64,000 bases of DNA, taken from contig NZ_LSJS01000292.1 of NCBI RefSeq assembly GCF_001557325.1, forward strand, positions 15,939-79,938, given 5' to 3'. The notes below the pieces were generated by a model, which worked only from the letters and a program-made list of their open reading frames with translations, made no database searches and was not told the origin of the DNA. Position numbers and translations under genes: made by a program. The stretch is from Erythrobacter donghaensis (GTDB lineage: Bacteria > Pseudomonadota > Alphaproteobacteria > Sphingomonadales > Sphingomonadaceae). Below, in pieces: positions 8,608 through 16,299 of the stretch (the stretch's first letter is position 1; each line of letters opens with the position of its first letter).

Positions 8608-10011
8608 ATGAACCGCGCTACGCCGAAACTGCTGGATGCGATCCGACACGAGTCGGTCGAGAGCAAGGTTGCCCCTTCGCTCGAGCGGCGGCGGCTTCGC
8701 GCCTATGCGATGATGCTGCTGGCCGATGGCGCGCTGTTCCACTTCTGCTTCGCGCTGGCCGCGCTGATCTGGGAAGGGGTGTGGGCCCAGCACCGCGCGA
8801 TGATCACCGCGCAGGTGATGCTGCCGGTCTATTTCACGATCGCGCTCTACAACGGCACCTATGGCCTCAGGGCACTCGGCAGCTGGACATTCGCCGCACG
8901 CAAGGCGCTGATCGCGCTGGCGATCTCGGCAGCGCTGGTCAATTTCGTCGGCTTCTACACCAAATCCAACGACGAGTTCTCGCGAGGGGTGACGACGCTC
9001 GGCCTGCTGCTTGTCGCGGTGCTGCTGGTCTCGATCCGCCGGGTGCTGGCGACCCTCATCGCCGCGCGCTGGGGCGGGCGGGTGAGCAACCGGCTGGTGA
9101 TCGACGACGCGGGCCCGAGCTTTGCCTTCGACGGCGCCGACCGCATTTCGGCCGCCGATTACAACCTCGATCCGGGCAGCCACGATCCCTTCATGCTCGA
9201 CCGGCTGGGCAAGCTGCTGCGCAATCAGGACCAGGTGGTGGTGAGCTGTCCGCAGGAGCGGCGGCAGGACTGGGCCTTCCTGCTCAAGTGCGCCGGGGTC
9301 TATGGCGAGATCGTGAGCGAGCCCGCGCATGTGCTGGGCGCGGTCGGCGTGCACCGCTACGATGCGCTGGATCGCACCACGCTGGTGGTCTCGACCGGCC
9401 CGCTCGGCCTGCGCGCGCGCATCCTGAAGCGCGCTTTCGACGTCGTCGTGGCGCTCGGCGGGCTGATCGCGCTTTCCCCGCTGCTGCTGGTGATCGCGCT
9501 GCTGATCAAGCTCGAGGACGGCGGTCCGGTGCTGTTCATCCAGCGCCGCCTCGGCCGCGGCAACCAGTTCTTCGACATGTTCAAGTTCCGCTCGATGCGC
9601 GAGGAGAAGCTCGATCACGAGGGCGCCCGCTCGGCCTCGCGCGATGATGACCGGATCACCCGCATCGGTGCCTTCATCCGCCGCACCAGCATCGACGAGC
9701 TGCCGCAGCTCTTCAACGTGCTGAAGGGCGACATGTCGATCGTCGGCCCGCGCCCGCACGCGCTCGGCAGCCGCGCGAACAACAAGTATTTCTGGGACAT
9801 CGACCGCCAGTACTGGCAGCGCCACTGCCTCAAGCCGGGCCTCACCGGCCTCGCGCAGGTGCGCGGCCACCGCGGCGCGACCGAGCACGAGAAGGACCTC
9901 ACCGACCGCTTGCAGTCGGACCTCGAATATATCGCGGCCTGGTCGCTCAGGGGCGACATGGGCATCGTGCTTCGCACCGCGATGGTGCTGCGGCACAAGA
10001 ACGCGTTCTAG
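8608..10011 (+). CDS. Polyprenyl-phosphate glycosyl-1-phosphate transferase (exopolysaccharide sugar transferase)
   Basis: 467 residues. The N-terminal half has four hydrophobic segments (about residues 34-145), then a soluble linker. From residue 272 a membrane-entry hairpin (RAFDVVVALGGLIALSPLLL) leads into the catalytic domain with FKFRSM, RRTSIDELPQLFNVLKG and GPRPHALG. This is the WcaJ/PssY class that moves a sugar phosphate onto undecaprenyl phosphate at the inner face of the membrane, the first step of an exopolysaccharide repeat unit. No other polysaccharide genes are adjacent, so the product is unknown. It is preceded by a 109-base AT-richer region (8499-8607) likely to hold its promoter. 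The stop codon overlaps that of lptA (CTAG). Confidence 0.92.
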   Translation: MNRATPKLLDAIRHESVESKVAPSLERRRLRAYAMMLLADGALFHFCFALAALIWEGVWAQHRAMITAQVMLPVYFTIALYNGTYGLRALGSWTFAARKALIALAISAALVNFVGFYTKSNDEFSRGVTTLGLLLVAVLLVSIRRVLATLIAARWGGRVSNRLVIDDAGPSFAFDGADRISAADYNLDPGSHDPFMLDRLGKLLRNQDQVVVSCPQERRQDWAFLLKCAGVYGEIVSEPAHVLGAVGVHRYDALDRTTLVVSTGPLGLRARILKRAFDVVVALGGLIALSPLLLVIALLIKLEDGGPVLFIQRRLGRGNQFFDMFKFRSMREEKLDHEGARSASRDDDRITRIGAFIRRTSIDELPQLFNVLKGDMSIVGPRPHALGSRANNKYFWDIDRQYWQRHCLKPGLTGLAQVRGHRGATEHEKDLTDRLQSDLEYIAAWSLRGDMGIVLRTAMVLRHKNAF

Positions 10012-10598
10012 TTCTTCTTGTCGCCGCTCTGCGGCACCGCGAAGGTACCCGTGACGCGGCCCCGGCCCGACGGTGCACCCGGCGTCGTCGCCGCCCCGCC
10101 CGCGGCGCTGCCGTCGACGGTCGAGAGGCCGCTGTCGAGGTCGATCACCAGCCGCCCGCCGTTGAGCGTGTCGCTCCCCCGGCGCAGGGCGACATTGCCC
10201 GCCATGGTGATGATCCGGCGATTGAAGTCATAGACCGCATTGTCGCCGCTCGCGCGCTCGTCGCCGCGGGTGATGACGACGCCGCCGGTGGCGGTGATGC
10301 GCTGGATCTCGAGCTGGCCGCCGGCATCGGTGAAGTTCACCAGCATCCGGTCCGAGCGGACGGTGAGGCCCGCCTGGGTGACGATCACCCCGCCGCTGGC
10401 GATCGCCTGGTTGGCGCGATCGTCGAGCAGGAATTTGCCCGCGTCATAGGTCACCGGCGCGCGCGAATCGTGACGGGCGATGCCCTGCGCGGCGAGGTTC
10501 ATCCCCCCCGCGAGCGCCGCGGTGAGCGCGAAGCCGCCGATCCCCCAGACGAGGGCGAGGCGGCCGAGCGGGGTGCGGGTGTTGTTGGTGTCAGGCAT
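10008..10598 (-). CDS. lptA: Lipopolysaccharide transport protein LptA/OstA family
   Basis: 196 residues from ATG 10598, which overlaps the lptC stop (ATGA) and has GAGGA seven bases before it; a GTG one codon earlier is possible. A hydrophobic signal-anchor-like segment (LALVWGIGGFALTAALAGG) is followed by repeated short strands of the OstA fold: ASGGVIVTQAG, ITATGGVVITRGDERASGDNAVYDF. LptA forms the periplasmic bridge carrying lipopolysaccharide from LptC to LptD. The C-terminal 30 residues are a low-complexity Ala/Gly/Pro tail. It pairs with lptC upstream; lptB is not in the window. Confidence 0.9.
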   Translation of the reverse strand: MPDTNNTRTPLGRLALVWGIGGFALTAALAGGMNLAAQGIARHDSRAPVTYDAGKFLLDDRANQAIASGGVIVTQAGLTVRSDRMLVNFTDAGGQLEIQRITATGGVVITRGDERASGDNAVYDFNRRIITMAGNVALRRGSDTLNGGRLVIDLDSGLSTVDGSAAGGAATTPGAPSGRGRVTGTFAVPQSGDKKN

Positions 10599-11263
10599 CA
10601 CGGCATCCTCAGCTGGCCGGGAATCATGGTGAAGCGGGCATTGCCCTCGAGCGTGATCGTGCGCGCGCCCAGATCCGCGCGCATCGTGTTGGCGGAAAAG
10701 GTCCCGGCCGGAATCTCGCCCTCCACCCCGGCATCGCCGCGCAGGGTGCGCGATTTGAGATCGACCGACACGCCGCTCGCCGTCATCCGGTAACCGTCGG
10801 AGGTGGTCAGGCGGATCGGCCCGTTCACCGCGACGGTTTCTCGGGCAATATTGTAGATGCCGCCGTCGGCACTCAGGCGCGCCGGCCCCTCGGTGAGCAG
10901 CAGCTGCGCGACGAGATCCTGCATCCGCACCAGCCCCTCGGCGCTCGAACGCTGCACCGCCTCGCCCGCCAGCACCGAGAACGGCCGCCCCTGGTTGTCG
11001 CGCCCGCGATACATGGCGTTGTCGACCGACAGGCGCTCGTCGATCAGCGCGACCTTGTTGCGATCGAGCAGGAAGCTGACCTCGCCGCGGGGCGAGAGGG
11101 GCGTGATCACCATCAGCGCGGCGAGCACCCCCACTCCCATCGGCAGCACCCGCGCGAGCATGCGCACCAGCCGGTCGTGCGAGCCGCCGGGCGCGGCAAA
11201 ATGCTGCCGCCGGCTGCGCAGCGCGCGCGCCTCACTGGTTTCGATCGCTTGCTCGGGGGCCAT
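10598..11263 (-). CDS. lptC: LPS export system periplasmic protein LptC
   Basis: 221 residues. A basic cytoplasmic start (about 35 residues) is followed by one transmembrane segment (VLPMGVGVLAALMVITPLSP) and a periplasmic OstA-like strand repeat (RYRGRDNQGRPFSVLAGEA-like, then LSADGGIYNIARETVAVNG). This is the usual LptC arrangement: bound to the inner-membrane LptBFG complex and passing lipid to LptA, whose gene follows with a one-base overlap. The start lies 24 bases downstream of the ribonuclease D stop, so rnd-lptC-lptA probably form one transcript. Confidence 0.9.
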   Translation of the reverse strand: MAPEQAIETSEARALRSRRQHFAAPGGSHDRLVRMLARVLPMGVGVLAALMVITPLSPRGEVSFLLDRNKVALIDERLSVDNAMYRGRDNQGRPFSVLAGEAVQRSSAEGLVRMQDLVAQLLLTEGPARLSADGGIYNIARETVAVNGPIRLTTSDGYRMTASGVSVDLKSRTLRGDAGVEGEIPAGTFSANTMRADLGARTITLEGNARFTMIPGQLRMP

Positions 11264-11287
11264 GGGGGGAGAGTGCCTGAGGCGTCC

Positions 11288-11908
11288 TTACATGTGGCTG
11301 AAGATGTCGTTCTCGGCCCAGCCGGCGATGTCGAGAGCCGCGCGGGTGGGGAGGAAATCGAAGCACGCCTGCGCAAGGCCCGTGCGCCCCTCACGCTCGA
11401 GCCGGGTGGCAAGCTCGGCGCGCAGGCGGTGCAAGTAGCGCACGTCGGAGGCGGCGTAATCGCGCTGCGGATCGGTGATCACCGGCCCGCCCCAGTCGCT
11501 GGATTGCTGCTGCTTGGAGATCGATTCGCCGAGCAGCTCCTCGACGAGGTTCTTGAGGCCATGCCGGTCGGTATAGGTGCGGGTCAGCTTGCTGGCGATC
11601 TTGGTGCAGAACACCGGCCCCGCCGTCACGCCCAGATAATATTGGATCGCAGCGAGATCGAAGCGCGCGAAGTGGTAGATTTTTTCGCGCGACGGATCGC
11701 CCAGAACGGCCTTCAGATTGGGCGCGTCGTAGGAACTGCCCGGATTGAAGCGCACCAGATGCTCGTCGCCGCTGCCGTCGGAGATCTGCACCACGCACAA
11801 ACGGTCGCGGTGGGTGACGAGGCCCATGGTCTCGGTATCGACCGCGAGCGACGCGGTGCCGGTCAGCACGCCTGCGGGCAGGTCTTCTTCGTGGAAATGC
11901 ACAGCCAT
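11288..11908 (-). CDS. Ribonuclease D-type 3'-5' exonuclease
   Basis: 206 residues, a single DEDDy exonuclease domain without the HRDC domains of E. coli RNase D. Metal-binding residues are visible: D24 and E26 (AVDTETMG), D84 (ARFDLAAI), and Y151 with D155 (DYAASDVRYL). This short form is common in alphaproteobacteria and usually lies next to lptC, as here. It is expected to trim RNA 3' ends in the cytosol. It is divergent from ung with 80 bases between the starts. Confidence 0.9.
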   Translation of the reverse strand: MAVHFHEEDLPAGVLTGTASLAVDTETMGLVTHRDRLCVVQISDGSGDEHLVRFNPGSSYDAPNLKAVLGDPSREKIYHFARFDLAAIQYYLGVTAGPVFCTKIASKLTRTYTDRHGLKNLVEELLGESISKQQQSSDWGGPVITDPQRDYAASDVRYLHRLRAELATRLEREGRTGLAQACFDFLPTRAALDIAGWAENDIFSHM

Positions 11909-11988
11909 GGGCCGTGCCCTACGCGCATTGGGGAAAGAGGGGAAGGGGCGAGTGGCGCGGGAGCAGCGGCTGGCCTAGCCTGCCGCGC

Positions 11989-12672
11989 ATGTCCGAAACC
12001 CTCCCCGAAAGCTGGCGGCCCGTGCTGGAGCCGGTGCTGAGCGCCCCCGAGGCGCGGAAGCTCGGCGGGTGGCTCAAGGCGGAGGAAGCCGCGGGCAAGC
12101 AGGTCTATCCCCCGCGGGGGCAACGCCTCGCCGCGCTGGCGCTGACCCCGCTCGAGGACGTGCGCTGCGTGATCCTCGGGCAGGATCCCTATCACGGGCC
12201 GGGGCAGGCGCATGGGCTGGCCTTCTCGGTGCAGGCGGGCGTGAAGCCACCGCCGAGCCTCGTCAACATCTACAAGGAGCTGGAATCCGACCTCGGCTTG
12301 CCGCGCCCTGCGACGGGCGATCTGACCCATTGGGCGCGGCAGGGGGTGCTGCTGCTCAACAACACGCTGACGGTCGAGGCGGGACTGGCGGGGAGCCATG
12401 CCGGGCGCGGGTGGGATGCGATCACCGACGCCTGCGTCGCTGCGGTCGCGGCGCGCGAGGCACCGACCGTGTTCATCCTGTGGGGCAGCCACGCCCGCAA
12501 GAAGGCGAGCCGCGTCCCCGCCCTCGCGCGCAATTCCCATCATCTGATAGTCGCCTCGGCCCACCCCAGCCCGCTATCGGCCCACAACGGCTTCTTCGGC
12601 TCGCGCCCCTTCAGCCAGACCAATGAGTTTTTGGAGGCGAATGGGCGCGGGAGCATCGACTGGAGGATTTGA
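11989..12672 (+). CDS. ung: Uracil-DNA glycosylase
   Basis: 227 residues from ATG 11989; the frame is open further upstream but that part has no coding character. Family 1 UNG, removing uracil from DNA as the first step of base excision repair. The catalytic water-activating motif GQDPYHGP is at 65-72 (D66). LLLNNTLTVEAG and the C-terminal HPSPLSAHNGFFGSRPF (DNA-intercalation loop and catalytic His) are present. Length is normal. The stop overlaps the start of the next gene. Confidence 0.96.
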   Translation: MSETLPESWRPVLEPVLSAPEARKLGGWLKAEEAAGKQVYPPRGQRLAALALTPLEDVRCVILGQDPYHGPGQAHGLAFSVQAGVKPPPSLVNIYKELESDLGLPRPATGDLTHWARQGVLLLNNTLTVEAGLAGSHAGRGWDAITDACVAAVAAREAPTVFILWGSHARKKASRVPALARNSHHLIVASAHPSPLSAHNGFFGSRPFSQTNEFLEANGRGSIDWRI

Positions 12673-13457
12673 TGAGCGATGACGTCATCCTGATTGAAGT
12701 GGACGGCGCGGTGGCGACCGTCACCCTCAACCGCCCGCAGGCGATGAACGCACTGAACCGCGCGCTGCGCAAACGCCTCGCCGAGGTGATGCGCGCGGTC
12801 GATGCCGACGCGAACGTGCGCGCGGTGATCCTCACCGGCGCGGGGGAGCGGGCCTTTACGGCGGGTCTCGACCTCAAGGAACTGGGCAGCGAGGAAGGAG
12901 CATTGGGGAGCGCCAATGCCACCGACCCCGCCGACAATCCGGTCAAGGCCATCGAGCTGTGCCGCAAGCCGGTGATCGGCGCGATCAACGGGGTGGCGAT
13001 CACCGGCGGTTTTGAAGTTGCGCTCGCCTGCGACGTGCTGGTCGCCAGCACCAACGCCCGCTTCGCCGACACCCACGCGCGGGTCGGGATCGTGCCGGGC
13101 TGGGGTCTGTCGCAGAAGCTCAGCCGCATGATCGGAATCAGCCGCGCGAAGGAACTCGCCTTCACCGGCAATTTCCTCGACGCCGAGACGGCGCGGGCCT
13201 GGGGCCTCGTCAATCACGTGGTGGCACCCGACGAACTGCTGCCGCTCGCGCGCAAGCTGGCCGCCGACATGGCGAGCATCGATCCCGCCTTCCTTGCGGG
13301 CTACAAGCGCCTGATCGACGATGGCTATGCGGCCAGCTTCGGCGAGGGGCTCGCCATGGAAGCCCGGCGCTCCAGCGCCGCCAACAGCGCGGTCGCCCCC
13401 GAGGAAGTCGAAGCCCGCCGCATGGCCGTGCAGGAGCGGGGGCGCGGGCAGGGGTAA
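12672..13457 (+). CDS. Enoyl-CoA hydratase/isomerase family protein, one catalytic Glu replaced by His
   Basis: 261 residues from ATG 12672 (ATGA overlap with ung; TGGAGGA eight bases upstream). Crotonase fold: TLNRPQAMNALNRAL, the oxyanion segment AFTAGLDLKEL and ITGGFEVALACD carry the first catalytic Glu. At the second Glu position the sequence is FADTHARVGIVPGWG, where classical hydratases have PE: His stands in its place. This HARVG variant is widespread in EchA-like paralogues, so the protein may be an isomerase, hydrolase or hydratase with altered chemistry. The substrate is unknown. Coupling to ung is positional only. Confidence 0.88.
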   Translation: MSDDVILIEVDGAVATVTLNRPQAMNALNRALRKRLAEVMRAVDADANVRAVILTGAGERAFTAGLDLKELGSEEGALGSANATDPADNPVKAIELCRKPVIGAINGVAITGGFEVALACDVLVASTNARFADTHARVGIVPGWGLSQKLSRMIGISRAKELAFTGNFLDAETARAWGLVNHVVAPDELLPLARKLAADMASIDPAFLAGYKRLIDDGYAASFGEGLAMEARRSSAANSAVAPEEVEARRMAVQERGRGQG

Positions 13458-13524
13458 CGTCTGCTTTCGGGAAGGCCGAATGACCACGCGAATGACTGCA
13501 AGTGGGTGGAAACCGGAATGGCGG

Positions 13525-13821
13525 CTATTGACCGTCGCTCAACGCTCCGTCTTCGTCCCAATAGCGCCATTCGCCAGTCACTTCACCTTGTGCGTATGTG
13601 CCCTCGGCAGCGATCTGGCCGTTGTAATGATAGTCACGCCAGAGCCCGTCTTCATGACCATCGACATAATTGCCTTCCGACGCAATCGCACCGCTAGGAT
13701 GAAACGCTTGGAAAAGCCCATGTCGGACCCATCGCGTCCCGTCAGCTGACAGTTTTCTTGCGTAGCGGAATTGGATGCCGCCGCTTTCGAACGGTATCTC
13801 GGCAATGTGCAATTCTTCCAT
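13525..13821 (-). CDS. Small MORN-repeat-like protein (YwqK family type)
   Basis: 98 residues. From residue 35 it contains two to three repeats of the MORN/YwqK pattern: GLFQAFHPSGAIASEGNYVD, then GLWRDYHYNGQIAAEGTY, then GEWRYWDEDG. Such repeats make short beta hairpins; YwqK-like proteins have been described as antitoxins in a few cases, but no toxin gene is adjacent. Base composition is lower in GC than the flanking genes. The start has only a weak ribosome-binding site. Function unknown. Confidence 0.7.
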   Translation of the reverse strand: MEELHIAEIPFESGGIQFRYARKLSADGTRWVRHGLFQAFHPSGAIASEGNYVDGHEDGLWRDYHYNGQIAAEGTYAQGEVTGEWRYWDEDGALSDGQ

Positions 13822-14247
13822 GCCAATAGTTTACGAACGTTCGCCGCTGTCCGCAACGGGGTCGATAGCTGAACGTCAGCTTTAGGCTGGCAGCCAGCCA
13901 AAGCGGACATTTCCTACACGCATCCCGGCCGCTATCATCTGCGCCGCTCTTTCCCATCGCTGGCAGGGTGGTCGCAGGACCGCCGGGGCAGATCAAGCCC
14001 TCTCCCCCTGTCCGTCCGCTTTGCGCGGAACGGATTAAGTATCTTATATTCTTGAGAAATATCCCATGAAGCAAGGCGGACACTGTGTCCGCTTTGTCCG
14101 CTTTTCGCGGCGCTGACCGGTGGCGTGGTCTCACCGCCAATCCCCGCTCCCTTCGCCTTTCCCCCCATTGTCGCCGCAACCCGGCGCAGGCATACAATTC
14201 TTCGCCGTTCCAACGGGGTAGCAGGGGACGGCAACAGGGGGTCGCAC
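13822..14247. other. Non-coding gap with a 17-bp perfect palindrome
   Basis: 426 bases between two divergent genes. No convincing reading frame. The one strong element is GCGGACAC-T-GTGTCCGC at 14076-14092, about 155 bases before the GMC oxidoreductase start, preceded by an AT-rich stretch (14036-14060) that could hold a promoter. The related words AAGCGGACAT and GCTTTGTCCGCTTT flank it. Confidence 0.5.
14076..14092. promoter_or_regulatory. 17-bp palindromic operator candidate GCGGACACTGTGTCCGC
   Basis: Two perfect 8-base half sites around a single T. It is upstream of the GMC oxidoreductase gene and directly downstream of the AT-rich stretch 14036-14060. The half site TGTCCGC recurs as TTGTCCGC right after it (14095-14102). 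This is the size expected for a dimeric regulator. No regulator gene is adjacent. Confidence 0.4.
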
Positions 14248-16296
14248 ATGCAGGAAAAGCCGTTCAATCCGTTCATCGCCGCCATCTGGCGCAGGCTCGC
14301 CGAGACCATGCTGGTCGAGCCGTCGCGCATGGCGATCACGCCGCAGCAGGTGGTCGACAATCTGCAGGCGATGTTCGGCAATATCCGCGGCAAGACCCCG
14401 TTCAACACCGGGCTTTCGGTGTTCGCGGCATGGGTGGTGCTCGGCGGGCCGGTCTGGCACCTCGCGCCGCGCAGCTTCCGGGTGTGGCGCGTGAAGCGGC
14501 GGCTCAAGAACAGCCGCGTCGACCTGTTTCAGGACATGGCCCGCATCCGCGGCATCGTCTACGCGGGTTACTACGGCCACTGGCTGCCCGCCCCCGGCCC
14601 GAACCCCGATCAGCAGGCCGAGGAAGACGCCAACCGCGACAACCCGGTGCTCAGCGCGATCGGCTACACGCTCCCGCATCACCGGACCCGCGCGGGCACG
14701 CCCGACGATCCGGCGATCGCCGAATTCACCGGCAACGACCTTCCGGCCTCCGCCTTCGTCCACCCCGATGCCATCCCCGATGAAGTCGAGGTGGTGGTGA
14801 TCGGATCGGGCGCAGGCGGAGCGGTCGCGGCGGCGAACCTCGCGGCGCAGGGCTACGAAGTGCTGGTGGTGGAGGCCGGGCCCTATCTCTCGAGCTCGCA
14901 GATCACCACGCACGAGAAATGGATGTCCTCGAGCCTGTTCAAGGACGGCGCGATCCAGACCACGCGCGACCGCGACATCATCGTCTTCCAGGGGCGGACG
15001 GTGGGCGGATCGACCGTCATCAACAACGGCATCTGCCTGCGCCTCGCGGCCGAGGGCGAGACGCATCCGGACGCCAATGACGTGCTCGCCACCTGGTCCG
15101 CGCTCGGCGCGCCGATCGCCGAGGACGCGCTGGAGCACGCCTACGAGCGGGTCGAGGCGGTGCTCGGCGTGCACGAGATCGACCGGCGGCTGGGGCGCAA
15201 CAACGGGACGCGGCTGCTGGCGGGGTGGGACGCCTACAAGGTGGGCTCCACCGAGCCGCTCGACCAGCGCGCCGTCGCCGGGTGGTTTCGCAAGAACTGG
15301 GGATCGAAAACCGAGCCCAACGCCTGCATCTCCTGCGGCTATTGCAACACCGGCTGCCCCTATGGCCGCAAGCGCGCGATGCCCGAAAGCTTCCTCCACC
15401 GCGCCGTCACCGCCCCGCGCCCGGCGCGCATCCTCGCCGAGGCCGAGGTGTCAGAGATCGGCTGGGGCCCGCGCGACGGCGACGGGCGGCGGGTGGCGAA
15501 CGCGGTCAAGCTGGTGCTGCCCGATCACCGCGGCAAGACGGTGCGGGTGACCAAGGGCGTGGTGGTCGCGGCAGGCACCATCGCCTCGAGCAATATCCTG
15601 TCCGCGAGCGGGATCCGGGGCACGGGCAAGAACATCTCGCTCAACATCGCCTGCCCCGTGCCGGCGCTGATGCCGGGCGATGTCATCGCCTGGGACGAGG
15701 ACCAGATGGCGACCTTCATCGACCGCGGCGACTTCCTGATCGAGAGCCATTTCCAGCCGCCGATGAGCATGTCCTCGCTGGTGCCGGGCTGGTTCGACGA
15801 GCATTTCCGGCGAATGCACCACTACAACCGCCTCGCCTCGGCGGGGGTGCTGTTCCCGGCGGACCGGCGGGGCGAGATCAAGGGCGGCCAGCTCTCTTTC
15901 AAATTGAAGGAGGCCGACCTTGCCGTGCTGCGCCGCGCGCTGGCGCTGCTGACCAAGATCCACTTCGCAGGCGGCGCCGAGGAGGCCTATCCCGCGCTGC
16001 TCAAGGGCGAGACGCTCCATGCGGGCATGAGCCACGGCGAGATCGATGCCTATTTCGAGCGCGCGATCCGCGAGCCCGACGATGTGGTGCTGTCATCGAG
16101 CCACCCGCACGGCGGCAACGCGATCAACGCCGATCCGGCCAAGGGCGTGGTCGATCTCGACCAGCGCGTCCACGGCACCGCCAACGTGCTGGTGTGCGAC
16201 GCGAGCGTGATGCCGAGCTGCATCCGGGTGAACGCGCAGCTGACGACGATGGCGATGGCTGACCGCGTGACCTACGGGCGGCGGGTATTCGGCTAG
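14248..16296 (+). CDS. GMC-family oxidoreductase with Cys-rich motif
   Basis: 682 residues from ATG 14248 (AGGGGG upstream). The first 180 residues are helical and carry one hydrophobic segment (about 55-72). FAD-binding GSGAGG is at 186-191, followed by VLVVEAGPY. The GMC signatures QGRTVGGSTVINNG (about 250-263) and, near the C-terminus, SSSHPHGGNAIN and VNAQLTTMAMADR are present. A CISCGYCNTGCPYGRK motif at about 363-378 resembles the cysteine cluster of long-chain alcohol oxidases and some GMC enzymes working with ferredoxin-like or quinone acceptors. Likely an alcohol or sterol-type oxidoreductase; substrate unknown. It converges with the beta-lactamase-like gene (3 bases between). Confidence 0.88.
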   Translation: MQEKPFNPFIAAIWRRLAETMLVEPSRMAITPQQVVDNLQAMFGNIRGKTPFNTGLSVFAAWVVLGGPVWHLAPRSFRVWRVKRRLKNSRVDLFQDMARIRGIVYAGYYGHWLPAPGPNPDQQAEEDANRDNPVLSAIGYTLPHHRTRAGTPDDPAIAEFTGNDLPASAFVHPDAIPDEVEVVVIGSGAGGAVAAANLAAQGYEVLVVEAGPYLSSSQITTHEKWMSSSLFKDGAIQTTRDRDIIVFQGRTVGGSTVINNGICLRLAAEGETHPDANDVLATWSALGAPIAEDALEHAYERVEAVLGVHEIDRRLGRNNGTRLLAGWDAYKVGSTEPLDQRAVAGWFRKNWGSKTEPNACISCGYCNTGCPYGRKRAMPESFLHRAVTAPRPARILAEAEVSEIGWGPRDGDGRRVANAVKLVLPDHRGKTVRVTKGVVVAAGTIASSNILSASGIRGTGKNISLNIACPVPALMPGDVIAWDEDQMATFIDRGDFLIESHFQPPMSMSSLVPGWFDEHFRRMHHYNRLASAGVLFPADRRGEIKGGQLSFKLKEADLAVLRRALALLTKIHFAGGAEEAYPALLKGETLHAGMSHGEIDAYFERAIREPDDVVLSSSHPHGGNAINADPAKGVVDLDQRVHGTANVLVCDASVMPSCIRVNAQLTTMAMADRVTYGRRVFG

Positions 16297-16299
16297 GCC

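Noticed and set aside
13201-13220. AATCACGTGGTG as a second parS
   Set aside because: It lies inside a coding region and lacks the TGTT / AACA flanks; other CACGTG hexamers in the window fail in the same way.
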